From an uncultured Clostridia bacterium (lineage in GTDB: Bacteria; Bacillota; Clostridia; Oscillospirales; Ruminococcaceae), in NCBI GenBank assembly GCA_947628655.1, contig CANRAS010000007.1:64001-110683 (forward strand): 46,683 bases of DNA, given 5' to 3'. Numbering within the stretch: position 1 is the first letter of the stretch; each line of letters opens with the position of its first letter. Both the position numbers and the translations under genes were made by a program. The notes below the pieces were generated by a model that made no database searches, was not told the DNA's origin, and was given only the letters and a program-made list of their open reading frames with translations. Below are positions 35,961 to 43,267 of the stretch, piece after piece.

Positions 35961-35987
35961 GATTATATGAGTACACTACTGACGTTT
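35961..35987 (+). repeat. Direct repeat, copy in the toxin translation start region
   Basis: GATTATATGA (35961-35970, containing the start codon) is followed after 5 bases by CTACTGACGTTT (35976-35987). The same two blocks occur at 36132-36156 with 3 bases between them. Confidence 0.9.
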
Positions 35988-36056
35988 ATCGTTTCTGTAG
36001 CTGCGGGCTTGTTCGTTGAACTTGTTCGGGCAATCTTTGAAAGAAACGGTAAATAA
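35967..36056 (+). CDS. 29-residue Fst/Ldr-like membrane peptide, probable type I toxin
   Basis: A strong GAAGGAGGTGG site precedes the ATG, and the frame codes for 29 residues. Residues 4-23 are nearly all hydrophobic (LLTFIVSVAAGLFVELVRAI) and a charged end FERNGK follows, the plan of Fst/Ldr toxins. GLFVELVRAIFER lines up with GLVLEMISRVLDE of the pAD1 toxin Fst, though the central Pro of Fst is missing. A CGAGT-ATT-ACTCG hairpin lies just before the ribosome binding site and may limit translation. The gene has its own promoter and terminator and a convergent antisense RNA gene with complementarity to its start region. This context makes a membrane-acting toxin the best reading; a harmless small membrane protein is the alternative. 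Confidence 0.8.
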   Translation: MSTLLTFIVSVAAGLFVELVRAIFERNGK

Positions 36057-36088
36057 TATCCGGCGCTCTTCGGCACCCGCTTTGTGCC

Positions 36089-36129
36089 AAAAAAGTCCCC
36101 CGAGCAAGCACCTCGGGGGATGATTTTTT
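36089..36129. terminator. Bidirectional terminator shared by toxin mRNA and antisense RNA
   Basis: The 9-bp stem TCCCCCGAG (36096-36104) with CTCGGGGGA (36112-36120) is preceded by six A bases (36089-36094) and followed closely by six T bases (36124-36129). It can stop transcription from both sides. Confidence 0.92.
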
Positions 36130-36131
36130 GT

Positions 36132-36156
36132 GATTATATGAAACCTACTGACGTTT
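36132..36156 (+). repeat. Direct repeat, copy inside the antitoxin RNA gene
   Basis: GATTATATGA (36132-36141), 3 bases, then CTACTGACGTTT (36145-36156). It matches the toxin start region in 22 of 22 repeat bases and is read on the minus strand in the antitoxin RNA, which makes the RNAs complementary. Confidence 0.9.
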
Positions 36157-36172
36157 CTATATCTACTATTTT

Positions 36173-36201
36173 ATTATATCACACAAAAATCATTTTGTCA
36201 A
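36173..36201 (-). promoter_or_regulatory. Consensus promoter of the antitoxin RNA
   Basis: On the minus strand TTGACA (36201-36196) and TATAAT (36178-36173) are 17 bases apart. Both boxes are perfect, so strong constitutive expression is expected. Confidence 0.9.
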
Positions 36202-36292
36202 GAGTTTTTTAATATTTTGCCGAAAATTTCTTTTTCGCCGTCAGCGTGGAAATGGTTGCTGTTTATTTAGTGCGTCAGCGCTTTGAGCAAAA

Positions 36293-36353
36293 TATCTTAC
36301 TTTTTACAGGGAATACGCAAAGCGGATTACCCGCTTACAACTATTCAGCTACT
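36293..36353. repeat. Remnant of the heptad-arm repeat after the oligopeptide-binding gene (E7)
   Basis: Heptad-like ATCTTACTTTTTACAGGG and CTTACAACTATTCAGCTACTT flank an imperfect AATaCGC-AAA-GCGgATT hairpin. The TAG stop of the adjacent gene (36351-36349) lies in this arm. Between it and the antitoxin promoter (36202-36292) nothing is recognised. Confidence 0.6.
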
Positions 36354-37974
36354 TATGCATTTTCGCCAACGTGAAGTTTACTGTCTTGGAAAACGGATTA
36401 TAAATCAAATCCTCCGCTTTCTTGGACGTGAAAAAGTACTCGTTTTTGTAGTAGAGCGGGTAGAAAACGCAACGGTCGATTAGGGTTTGCTCCGCTTTCA
36501 GATAAAGCGCGGTGCTGTCTTGGACAGTCGGCGCTTTTTCCGCTTTGTTCAGCAACTCGTCAAATTCCGCGTAGGAAATGCCCGTATAGTTTTCTGCGGA
36601 AGTTGCCGTGAACTTTTCAAGATACGCCGAAGGGCTGTTGTATTTGCCCGACAATTCCAAAACGGCAATGTCGAAATCCCCCTCCTCAAGAGCCTTGGCG
36701 TACTCGGTTTCGGACAGCACTTTCACTTTGCAGTAAAACCCCAGCTCCCTCTGCCATTCCTGCATTACATACGAAACGGCGGTTTGCGCGGCGGTGTCGG
36801 GGACTATCATCACCGCGCCCGTAAGCAGAGATTTGTCAAGCTGTCCGCTTATGCTGTTGTAGAGGTCGGACGCGGCTTTTACATTGTATTCCGGGATATT
36901 CACACCGCCCGCCGTTTCGCGGTAGCTTACGCCGTCCATTGAAACCTGTTTCGGGATAACGCCCTCCGCTTTTTCGTATTCGGGGAGAGCCTCGACTATC
37001 TCCGAGCGGTTCGTGAGCATATAAAGCGCGCGTCTGAAGTTCTCGTTTTTAAACAAGCCGAATTTGCTGTTGAACACCAGTCCGCAGGTGATGTTGTTGA
37101 ACTCGTAAACGCTGTAAGAACCCTTGATGTTCGCCCTGTCGTTTCCCGAAACGGCAAGACAGCTTACGTCGCCGTTGTTGAAATCGCTGATGAAATCGTC
37201 CTCGTCCTCAATGAAGAAATTCAGTCCCGACGGGCAAATCGTCTGCGTTTCGGCGTTCTTTTCGTGCTTTCGCAAAATTAGGTTGTTTATATCGGGTCCG
37301 TTGTCGGGGTCGTATGTCCAGCTTTTCACATAGAAAGACCCGTTTGACGGCGTACACTCCGCCGATAAGCCGTAACGTCCCTTTGCGTTTTCAAAGAACT
37401 CCTCGCAGCACGGCATCGCGGGCGGTTCGGCGAGCATTGACAAAAAGCGCGGGGTCGGGTATTCAAGAGTTATTTCAAGTTCAAAATCGCCTTTTGCTTT
37501 CACTCCGAGTTTCGATAAATCCTGCGTTATGCGCCCGTTTATCAGCCTTGAATTTTTTATGCAGAAATAGTCCTTCGCGCGGGGCGCCTGCGTTTCGGGC
37601 TTGAAAAGCCTCTGAAACCCGAACACGAAATCTTTCGCCGTACATTGCCGCTCGAAATCACCGCCGTCTATCCAATATATATCCTGCCTTAACTTGAAAT
37701 TATAAACAAGTCCGTCGTCGGACACGGTGTAGCTTTCCGCCGCGCCCGTTCCGACAGAGCCGTCCTGCGCTACCGTCATAAGCCCCATAAACACGTTCTC
37801 GATAATCGTAACCGAATTAGGCTCGTTCGCCTGCTGTGGGTCGAGCGTCTGCGGATTTGCGGAAATATCGTATTTGAAAACGCGGTCAAGACCGTCGTCT
37901 TTGCGACAGCCGACAAGCGTTAATATCAACACCAAAACGGAAAACACCGCTAATATTTTCTTGAATTTTTTCAT
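36349..37974 (-). CDS. Oligopeptide-binding lipoprotein of an ABC transporter (SBP family 5), orphan
   Basis: The N-terminus KKFKKILAVFSVLVLILTLV ends in the lipobox LVGC, so the mature protein is anchored by a lipidated Cys. FKYDISANPQTLDPQQANEP and IDGGDFERQCTAKDFVFGFQ, then RRALYMLTNRSEIVEALPEY, are typical of OppA/DppA-type binding proteins. The length of 541 residues fits. The ATG at 37974 follows GAAAGG by 7 bases; an in-frame TTG further up lacks this. No permease or ATPase genes are near, so its transporter partner must be encoded elsewhere. The substrate cannot be read from the sequence. Confidence 0.88.
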   Translation of the reverse strand: MKKFKKILAVFSVLVLILTLVGCRKDDGLDRVFKYDISANPQTLDPQQANEPNSVTIIENVFMGLMTVAQDGSVGTGAAESYTVSDDGLVYNFKLRQDIYWIDGGDFERQCTAKDFVFGFQRLFKPETQAPRAKDYFCIKNSRLINGRITQDLSKLGVKAKGDFELEITLEYPTPRFLSMLAEPPAMPCCEEFFENAKGRYGLSAECTPSNGSFYVKSWTYDPDNGPDINNLILRKHEKNAETQTICPSGLNFFIEDEDDFISDFNNGDVSCLAVSGNDRANIKGSYSVYEFNNITCGLVFNSKFGLFKNENFRRALYMLTNRSEIVEALPEYEKAEGVIPKQVSMDGVSYRETAGGVNIPEYNVKAASDLYNSISGQLDKSLLTGAVMIVPDTAAQTAVSYVMQEWQRELGFYCKVKVLSETEYAKALEEGDFDIAVLELSGKYNSPSAYLEKFTATSAENYTGISYAEFDELLNKAEKAPTVQDSTALYLKAEQTLIDRCVFYPLYYKNEYFFTSKKAEDLIYNPFSKTVNFTLAKMHK

Positions 37975-38008
37975 ATTAAAACCTTTCAAGGATTATCTTA
38001 CTATGATA

Positions 38009-38037
38009 ATTATAACACTATTTTTTTGAAAAATCAA
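38009..38037 (-). promoter_or_regulatory. SigA-type promoter of the binding-protein gene
   Basis: On the minus strand TTGATT (38037-38032) and TATAAT (38014-38009) are 17 bases apart. It separates this gene from nrdG upstream. Confidence 0.85.
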
Positions 38038-38047
38038 GAGTTTAAAT

Positions 38048-38551
38048 CTATAAAGTAAATTCCACGGCACTTCCCTGCTCTATACTCTTTTGAACGTCAA
38101 TCAACCGCTGATTTTTACTCCCGCGAAACTGCAATGCAAGCGACTTTTGTTCCTCGATAAATCTGCCGTCAACAAGGACATCTACAATTGACAAGAGTTT
38201 TTTAACGAACGGTTCGCGTTCGGCTTTCTTCAAAAGTTCCTCGAACGTCCAACCGCTGTAGCACCAGAGCGACATACCGCGCTCCTTGAAACGTTCCCCC
38301 AAGATGTAAAGCGGTTCGGCTTGACAGAACGGCTCACCGCCCGAAAATGTAACGCCCTTATTCAGCGGGTCTTGTATGCACTCGTTGAAAAGTTCATCGG
38401 TGTCGGTAACACGTCCCCCGCCGAAATCGTGCGTCTGCGGGTTGTGACACCCCGCGCACCCGTGCGGACAGCCCTGCACGAAAACCGTGTATCGAAAACC
38501 GATACCGTCAACTATGGACTCCGAAACGGTGCCTGCTATTCTGATTTCCAT
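38048..38551 (-). CDS. nrdG: NrdG, activating enzyme of the anaerobic ribonucleotide reductase
   Basis: This radical SAM protein of 167 residues has VQGCPHGCAGCHNPQTHDF, with the C-x3-C-x2-C iron-sulfur motif, and VTFSGGEPFCQAEPL, the SAM-binding GGE motif. It normally makes the glycyl radical on NrdD under anaerobic conditions. It is encoded after nrdD, separated by a 319-base gap filled with a repeat element. The protein itself looks complete. Confidence 0.95.
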   Translation of the reverse strand: MEIRIAGTVSESIVDGIGFRYTVFVQGCPHGCAGCHNPQTHDFGGGRVTDTDELFNECIQDPLNKGVTFSGGEPFCQAEPLYILGERFKERGMSLWCYSGWTFEELLKKAEREPFVKKLLSIVDVLVDGRFIEEQKSLALQFRGSKNQRLIDVQKSIEQGSAVEFTL

Positions 38552-38572
38552 TAAAACACCCCTTTTGTTTCA

Positions 38573-38866
38573 GTTATTAGAGAATAGTTGCTAGTTATTA
38601 GTTATTAGAGAATAGTTGCTAGTTATTAGTTATGTGGTGTCCGCTCCGCGGACAATTTAGATTGTCTTTAAGTCAATACGCCCCCCGCCGACGGCGGGGG
38701 CGTACTATATATATTTTCTAGAGTGTCAGCCTTTAAACTTAAAGACAATCTTTCCGTCCGCCGTAGGCGGACAATTAACAAACAGCAGGCTTTGCCTGCT
38801 GTTTGAGGGCAATCCGCCATCGGCGGATTGCTCGCTAACAACTAATAACTATTCTCTAGCTACTAC
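38573..38866. repeat. Best preserved repeat element, between nrdG and nrdD (E8)
   Basis: The left arm (38573-38632) is a run of 7-base units TTATTAG, AGAATAG, TTGCTAG, TTATTAG. The right arm (38835-38863) is the inverse (CTAACAACTAATAACTATTC). The core TTAGATTGTCTTTAAG (38657-38672) faces CTTAAAGACAATCT (38738-38751). Hairpins GTCCGC-TCC-GCGGAC and GTCCGCC-GTA-GGCGGAC lie on the two outer sides of the core. CAGCAGGC/GCCTGCTG and GCAATCCGCC/GGCGGATTGC hairpins follow. The gap holds no gene. Confidence 0.9.
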
Positions 38867-38870
38867 CCGA

Positions 38871-41126
38871 TTACGCTTTAAACTTATGCGGGCGTTCAAT
38901 TCTATCTAACTTAATTTCTTCCGCACGCCTATTGCACTCCGGGCAAACATCGTCGATTATTCCCGTAAACCCACAGCACGGGTCGCGGTCTATCGGGTGG
39001 TTTATTGCGCCGTAGCCTATGCCCTGTTCTTTCATATAACGCACTATTTGCTCGAACGCGTCAAGGTTTTTCAGCGGGTCGCCGTCAAGCTCCACATAGC
39101 TGATATGACCGCCGTTTGTAAGCGCGTGATACGGAGCCTCGATGTTGATTTTCTTGAACGCGCTGATGTTGTAGTACACGGGTACATGGAACGAGTTCGT
39201 GTAGAAATCCTTGTCCGTTATGCCCTCTATCTCGCCGAAACGCTTTTTGTCTATCGCGATAAAGCGTCCCGAAAGACCCTCGGCGGGCGTTGCAAGCAAG
39301 CTGAAATTCAGCTTGGTTTTCTGACTTTGCGCGTCAACCTTTTCGCGCATGTGCGTGATTATTTCAAGACCCAATTTCTGCGCCTGTTCGCTTTCGCCGT
39401 GGTGAACGCCGATAAGCGCCTTTAAACATTCGGCAAGTCCGATAAAGCCCACGGAGAGCGTGCCGTGCTTTAAAATCTCGGCAATGCTGTCCTGCTCGTT
39501 CAGCTTTTCGGAATCAATCCAAACGCCCTGTCCCATAAGGAACGGGAAGTTTTTCACACGTTTGGAACATTGTATCTTGAAACGCTGTAAAAGCTGTTCA
39601 AAGACTAAATTCATCATCTCGTCAAGGCTTTCATAGAACTTGTTAATGTCCTTGTTCGCCTCTATCCCCAAACGCGGGAGATTTATCGTTGTAAAGCTGA
39701 GATTTCCGCGCCCCGTGACTATTTCCCGCGCGGGGTCGTGAACGTTGCCGATAACGCGCGTGCGACAGCCCATATAGGCTATTTCCGTATTGTAATCGCC
39801 CTCTTTATAGTATTGCAGATTGAACGGCGCGTCTATAAAGCTGAAATTCGGGAACATTCGCTTTGCCGATACTTTCATCGCGAGTTTAAACAAATCGTAG
39901 TTCGGGTCGCCCTCGTTGTAGTTTACTCCCTCTTTTACTTTGAAAATGTGTATCGGGAAAATCGGTGTTTCGCCGTTGCCTAAACCCGCTTGTTCGGCAA
40001 GCATAACGTTGCGCGTGACCATACGTCCTTCGGGACTTGTGTCAGTGCCGTAGTTTATCGACGAGAACGGATTTTGCGCGCCCGCGCGGGAGTTCATCGT
40101 GTTTAGGTTGTGGATAAGCGCCTCCATTGCCTGGAAAGTCGCGCGGTCGGTTTCAGTCTCGGCGATTTTCTCCGCCTCGTCCTGCAAGGCGCTGAACTTA
40201 TCGTCATAATGCGAGGCTAACTTTTCCCACTCTTTTGACTTGTAATCGTCGTTATCCTGAAGTTTCGGGTAAAGTCCCGTTTCCTGTTCTATCTCGGCGG
40301 AGGTGTTCTTTATCTGTTCGAGAACCTCGTCATAATCTTTCCCATATGTGTAAGTAATCGCCTTTGCGAGGTTAATTACATACATACGCTTAAATGTTTT
40401 CATAACGCCCTCAGCCATAGCGTAATCGAAATTCGGGATAGACTGCCCGCCGTGCTGGTCGTTCTGGTTGGACTGTATCGCGATACAAGCAAGCGCGGCA
40501 TAGCTTGAAATATCGTTCGGCTCGCGCAAAAAGCCGTGACCCGTTGAAAAACCGCCCTTAAACAGCTTATGCAGGTCAATCTGACAGCAGGTTGTGGTAA
40601 GCGTTAGGAAATCCAAATCGTGAATGTGAATATCTCCGTTTATATGCGCGTTCGAGTGAACGGGGTCTAAGACATACATCTCGTTAAACTGCTTTGCGCC
40701 CTCGCTGCCGTATTTGAGCATAGTACCCATTGCGGTATCGCCGTCTATATTCGCGTTTTCGCGCTTTATATCGCTGTCTGCGGCTGATGTGAATGTTAAA
40801 TCTTCATAAATCTTCATCAGCGTAGAGTTCATTTCGCGTACTCTCGTGCGGTCTGCTCTGTAGAGGATATACGCCTTTGCGGTGTTCGTCTGTCCCTCCT
40901 CTATCAGAACGCGCTCTACCATATCCTGCACTTCCTCGACCATAGGGTTGCGCCCGATAATCGTTTCCGACAATTTCTGGCAGACCTTATCCGCGATAGC
41001 CAATGCCTCGTCGTAATTATTCCCGCCGACGGAGCGTTCCGCTTTCAGAACCGCCTGCGCGATTTTCTCGACATTAAACGGCACTTCCCGCCCGTCGCGC
41101 TTTTTAATCATAGTTATCATAGCCAT
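38871..41126 (-). CDS. nrdD: NrdD, class III ribonucleotide reductase, apparently lacking the glycyl-radical end
   Basis: The N-terminus has an ATP-cone (VIKKRDGREVP-like opening, FNVEKIAQAVLKAERSVGG). The body has INGDIHIHDLDFL, SNQNDQHGGQSIPNFDYAMA, YMGCRTRVIGNVHDP and GRGNLSFTTINLPRLG, as in NrdD. The C-terminal zinc region CCGFTGIIDDVCPEC is present. In known homologues a glycyl-radical motif (RRITGYL or RVCGYLG type) follows about 10 to 25 residues later; here the protein ends after RIERPHKFKA and no such motif is found in any frame before the repeat element. AAAGGGG nine bases before the ATG at 41126 sets the start. It normally reduces ribonucleotides anaerobically; whether this copy works is doubtful. 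Confidence 0.88.
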   Translation of the reverse strand: MAMITMIKKRDGREVPFNVEKIAQAVLKAERSVGGNNYDEALAIADKVCQKLSETIIGRNPMVEEVQDMVERVLIEEGQTNTAKAYILYRADRTRVREMNSTLMKIYEDLTFTSAADSDIKRENANIDGDTAMGTMLKYGSEGAKQFNEMYVLDPVHSNAHINGDIHIHDLDFLTLTTTCCQIDLHKLFKGGFSTGHGFLREPNDISSYAALACIAIQSNQNDQHGGQSIPNFDYAMAEGVMKTFKRMYVINLAKAITYTYGKDYDEVLEQIKNTSAEIEQETGLYPKLQDNDDYKSKEWEKLASHYDDKFSALQDEAEKIAETETDRATFQAMEALIHNLNTMNSRAGAQNPFSSINYGTDTSPEGRMVTRNVMLAEQAGLGNGETPIFPIHIFKVKEGVNYNEGDPNYDLFKLAMKVSAKRMFPNFSFIDAPFNLQYYKEGDYNTEIAYMGCRTRVIGNVHDPAREIVTGRGNLSFTTINLPRLGIEANKDINKFYESLDEMMNLVFEQLLQRFKIQCSKRVKNFPFLMGQGVWIDSEKLNEQDSIAEILKHGTLSVGFIGLAECLKALIGVHHGESEQAQKLGLEIITHMREKVDAQSQKTKLNFSLLATPAEGLSGRFIAIDKKRFGEIEGITDKDFYTNSFHVPVYYNISAFKKINIEAPYHALTNGGHISYVELDGDPLKNLDAFEQIVRYMKEQGIGYGAINHPIDRDPCCGFTGIIDDVCPECNRRAEEIKLDRIERPHKFKA

Positions 41127-41143
41127 TTCCAACGTCCCCTTTT

Positions 41144-41191
41144 GCACAACATCTTGTGTTGATTTTTTCGCATATCTCTATTATATAGTAT
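41144..41191 (-). promoter_or_regulatory. Probable pair of NrdR boxes at the nrdD promoter
   Basis: On the minus strand ATACTATATAATAGAG (41191-41176) covers the -10 box, and ACACAAGATGTTGTGC (41159-41144) lies downstream. They resemble the NrdR box (ACACWATATWTWGTGT), the second better than the first. The 16 bases between them give the three-turn spacing usual for NrdR pairs. NrdR would repress the operon when deoxynucleotides are plentiful. Confidence 0.6.
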
Positions 41192-41208
41192 TTTGTGGTA
41201 TTTGTCAA
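41180..41208 (-). promoter_or_regulatory. SigA-type promoter of nrdD-nrdG
   Basis: On the minus strand TTGACA (41208-41203) and TATAAT (41185-41180) are 17 bases apart. Confidence 0.9.
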
Positions 41209-41242
41209 TAGGGTTTTCTGAAAAATTTACGGAGCTTGATGT

Positions 41243-41690
41243 TTAAAGAGAATAGTTGCTAGTAGTTAGTTTAGGTGCGCGCTCCGCGCGCGGATTAGAT
41301 TGTCTGCGGGTCGTTTCGCCCCTGCACCGTGCGTGGCGTTCGGCGTGGCTCAATTCAAGCGACCCATTCCCTTATCCTGCGTTATCTTACCGTCCCGCGT
41401 ATCAACGCGCCTGCGCCGACCGTGTACTGCTTGTTGCCCGACCGCCCGCAATTCGCCTAACGGCGAATTAACGGCGCTTACGCGCCGTTGTTTTGCGCTC
41501 CGCGCAAAACGCGGGCTACATAACACAACGCCCCGCCGTTGGCGGGGCGTATTAATTCAAAGACAATCTAATCCTCGCCCGCAGGGCGCACCTTTGCTAT
41601 GCCAGCGTTTTCCGCAAAGCGGATAATGCGTGCACTCTTAACTATAAACTGCGAGAGCACCGCATTCTTACTTCTTACTTCTAACCTCTT
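41243..41690. repeat. Longest repeat element, between radA and nrdD (E9)
   Basis: The left arm AGAGAATAGTTGCTAGTAG is of the TAG type, while the right arm CTTACTTCTTACTTCTAACC is of the TAA type, so the copy combines two arm types. ATTAGATTGTCTGCGGGTC (41294-41312) faces TCAAAGACAATCTAAT (41557-41572). Between them are hairpins AATTCGCC/GGCGAATT, AACGGCGC/GCGCCGTT, TTTTGCGC/GCGCAAAA and CGCCCCGCC/GGCGGGGCG. The radA stop TAG lies in the right arm. The 550-base gap has no convincing gene. Confidence 0.85.
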
Positions 41691-43051
41691 CCCCCCGCTC
41701 CCAACTCCTTAAACGCCTTGACAATCGTTTCCGCAGGCAAAACCTCAATTCCCCCCGTTTCGCTCTTTAACTCGCTCTTGGAGTGCGCGGGGATTATGCA
41801 CTTCGTAAAGCCGAGACGTTCTGCCTCTTTGACGCGTTCTCTTACACGGCTGACGGAGCGTACCTCGCCGCCTAAGCCTACTTCTCCGAACACTAGGGTA
41901 TCCTCCGCAATCGGCTTGTCGCATAGGCTCGACCACAACGCGGCGGCTACCGCGAGGTCGGCGGCAGGCTCGTCAAGTTTCAAACCGCCGACTACGTTTA
42001 CATACACGTCAAGACCGCCGAAGAAGTAACCGCACCGCTTTTCAAGCACCGCGAGTATCATATAGAGCCTGTTGTAGTCAAACCCCGTCGCTACTCGTCT
42101 TGGCGCGGAAAAACTTGATTTCGTGACAAGCGCCTGCACCTCCGCAAGTATTGGGCGCGTACCCTCCATAGCGCACGCTACGACGCTCCCCGAAACGTTT
42201 TTAAGTCTGCCCGACAACATCATCTCGCTGGGGTTCTCCACCTGCGACAATCCGCTGTCGTCCATTCTGAATACGCCGATTTCGTTTGTAGAGCCGAAAC
42301 GGTTCTTTATCGCGCGGAGTATTCTGTAGGCTAACTGTTTTTCGCCCTCGAAGTAAAGCACCGTGTCTACGATGTGTTCCATAATCTTAGGTCCTGCGAT
42401 ACCGCCGTCTTTGTTGACGTGCGACACGATAAACACGGGGATTTCCTCGGACTTTGCCATTCGCATAAACGCACCCGTACATTCGCGGACTTGGACGATA
42501 CTGCCCGCCGTTGAGTTAATCGCGCTTGATGTTATCGTTTGAATGGAGTCTATAATCACGATTTCGGGTTTGTTTTCGCAAACTGCGCGGATAATGCTTT
42601 CGCAGTTGTTATTCGACGCTAGGAATAAATTTTCGCACGTTACGCCCAGACGTTCGGCGCGGAGTTTAATTTGGCGTTCGCTCTCCTCTCCCGAAACGTA
42701 AAGTATCGTATGGTCTTTGCCCATAAACCCGCAAATCTGGAGTAAAAGCGTTGATTTCCCGATACCGGGATCACCGCCGATAAGCACGAGAGAGCCTTTG
42801 ACAAGCCCCCCGCCCAAAACCCTGTCGAGTTCGGAAATTCCCGTATCATAGCGCGTTTCGTCATCGTAGCTTATTTCCGAAATTCTCGAATAAGTGAAAT
42901 TCCCCGTCGGAGCGGCTTTCCCCGTACCGACCGTTACGGGCTGAGTTTCCTCAAGAGTATTCCACGCCCCGCACGCGGAACATTTCCCGTTCCATTTAGA
43001 ATATTCCGCGCCGCATTCACTGCACACAAAGACTGTTTTGTTCCCGCGCAT
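41681..43051 (-). CDS. radA: RadA, DNA repair ATPase for branch migration
   Basis: The N-terminus has a four-cysteine zinc finger (FVCSECGAEYSKWNGKCSAC). The RecA-like core has LIGGDPGIGKSTLLLQICG as Walker A, EIVIIDSIQTI as Walker B and the RadA motif KNRFGSTNEIGVF. The C-terminal Lon-protease-like domain includes DLAVAAALWSSL and VFGEVGLGGEVRSV. I chose the ATG at 43051 because GGAAG lies seven bases upstream, while the earlier ATG has no site. RadA works in recombinational repair. The last codons and TAG stop lie in the arm of the next repeat element. Confidence 0.96.
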   Translation of the reverse strand: MRGNKTVFVCSECGAEYSKWNGKCSACGAWNTLEETQPVTVGTGKAAPTGNFTYSRISEISYDDETRYDTGISELDRVLGGGLVKGSLVLIGGDPGIGKSTLLLQICGFMGKDHTILYVSGEESERQIKLRAERLGVTCENLFLASNNNCESIIRAVCENKPEIVIIDSIQTITSSAINSTAGSIVQVRECTGAFMRMAKSEEIPVFIVSHVNKDGGIAGPKIMEHIVDTVLYFEGEKQLAYRILRAIKNRFGSTNEIGVFRMDDSGLSQVENPSEMMLSGRLKNVSGSVVACAMEGTRPILAEVQALVTKSSFSAPRRVATGFDYNRLYMILAVLEKRCGYFFGGLDVYVNVVGGLKLDEPAADLAVAAALWSSLCDKPIAEDTLVFGEVGLGGEVRSVSRVRERVKEAERLGFTKCIIPAHSKSELKSETGGIEVLPAETIVKAFKELGAGGRG

Positions 43052-43076
43052 ATCTTCACTTCCCATTGCTTGATAG

Positions 43077-43267
43077 CTATATTATAGCACAAAGAGGCTT
43101 TGCCCCAAACCAATATTATGCCCCTTTGAATTTTACACTTTATCCTGTTAAAGATGTTATGTTTTCTATATTATAGCACAAAGAGGCTTTGCCCCAAACC
43201 AATATTACGCCCCTTTGAATTTTACACTTTATCCTGTTAAAGATGTTATGTTGTCTATATTATAGCA
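43077..43267. repeat. Tandem 89-bp repeat (two copies and a stub) before radA
   Basis: Units start at 43077 and 43166, and a 13-base stub starts at 43255. The two full units differ at about two positions. Each carries a minus-strand TGCTATAAT (extended -10) at 43086-43081 and 43175-43170, in line with the true radA promoter at 43264-43259. The units contain a GGCTTTGCC mini-palindrome and no gene. Confidence 0.9.

Larger units (their letters stand above)
36089..36166 (-). ncRNA. Predicted antitoxin RNA convergent to the small toxin gene
   Basis: From the promoter at 36201-36173 a transcript should start near 36166 and end at the shared terminator, giving about 78 bases. It contains the complement of GATTATATGA and CTACTGACGTTT, so it can pair with the ribosome binding and start region of the toxin mRNA, and also through the common terminator stem. 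Size and layout resemble RNA II of the pAD1 par locus. No open reading frame of note is present. Confidence 0.78.

Noticed and set aside
41256-41626. Open frames in the large gap between nrdD and radA
   Set aside because: They run through hairpins and inverted repeats of element E9 and give no protein-like sequence.
940-41690. Intergenic elements as insertion sequences with a transposase
   Set aside because: None is longer than about 450 bases or encodes a transposase-like protein. At most they could be non-autonomous elements moved by a protein encoded elsewhere.
43077-43267. Tandem 89-bp units as a CRISPR array or small-RNA array
   Set aside because: There are only two full units with no spacers between them, and no cas genes. 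Promoter duplication explains them better.
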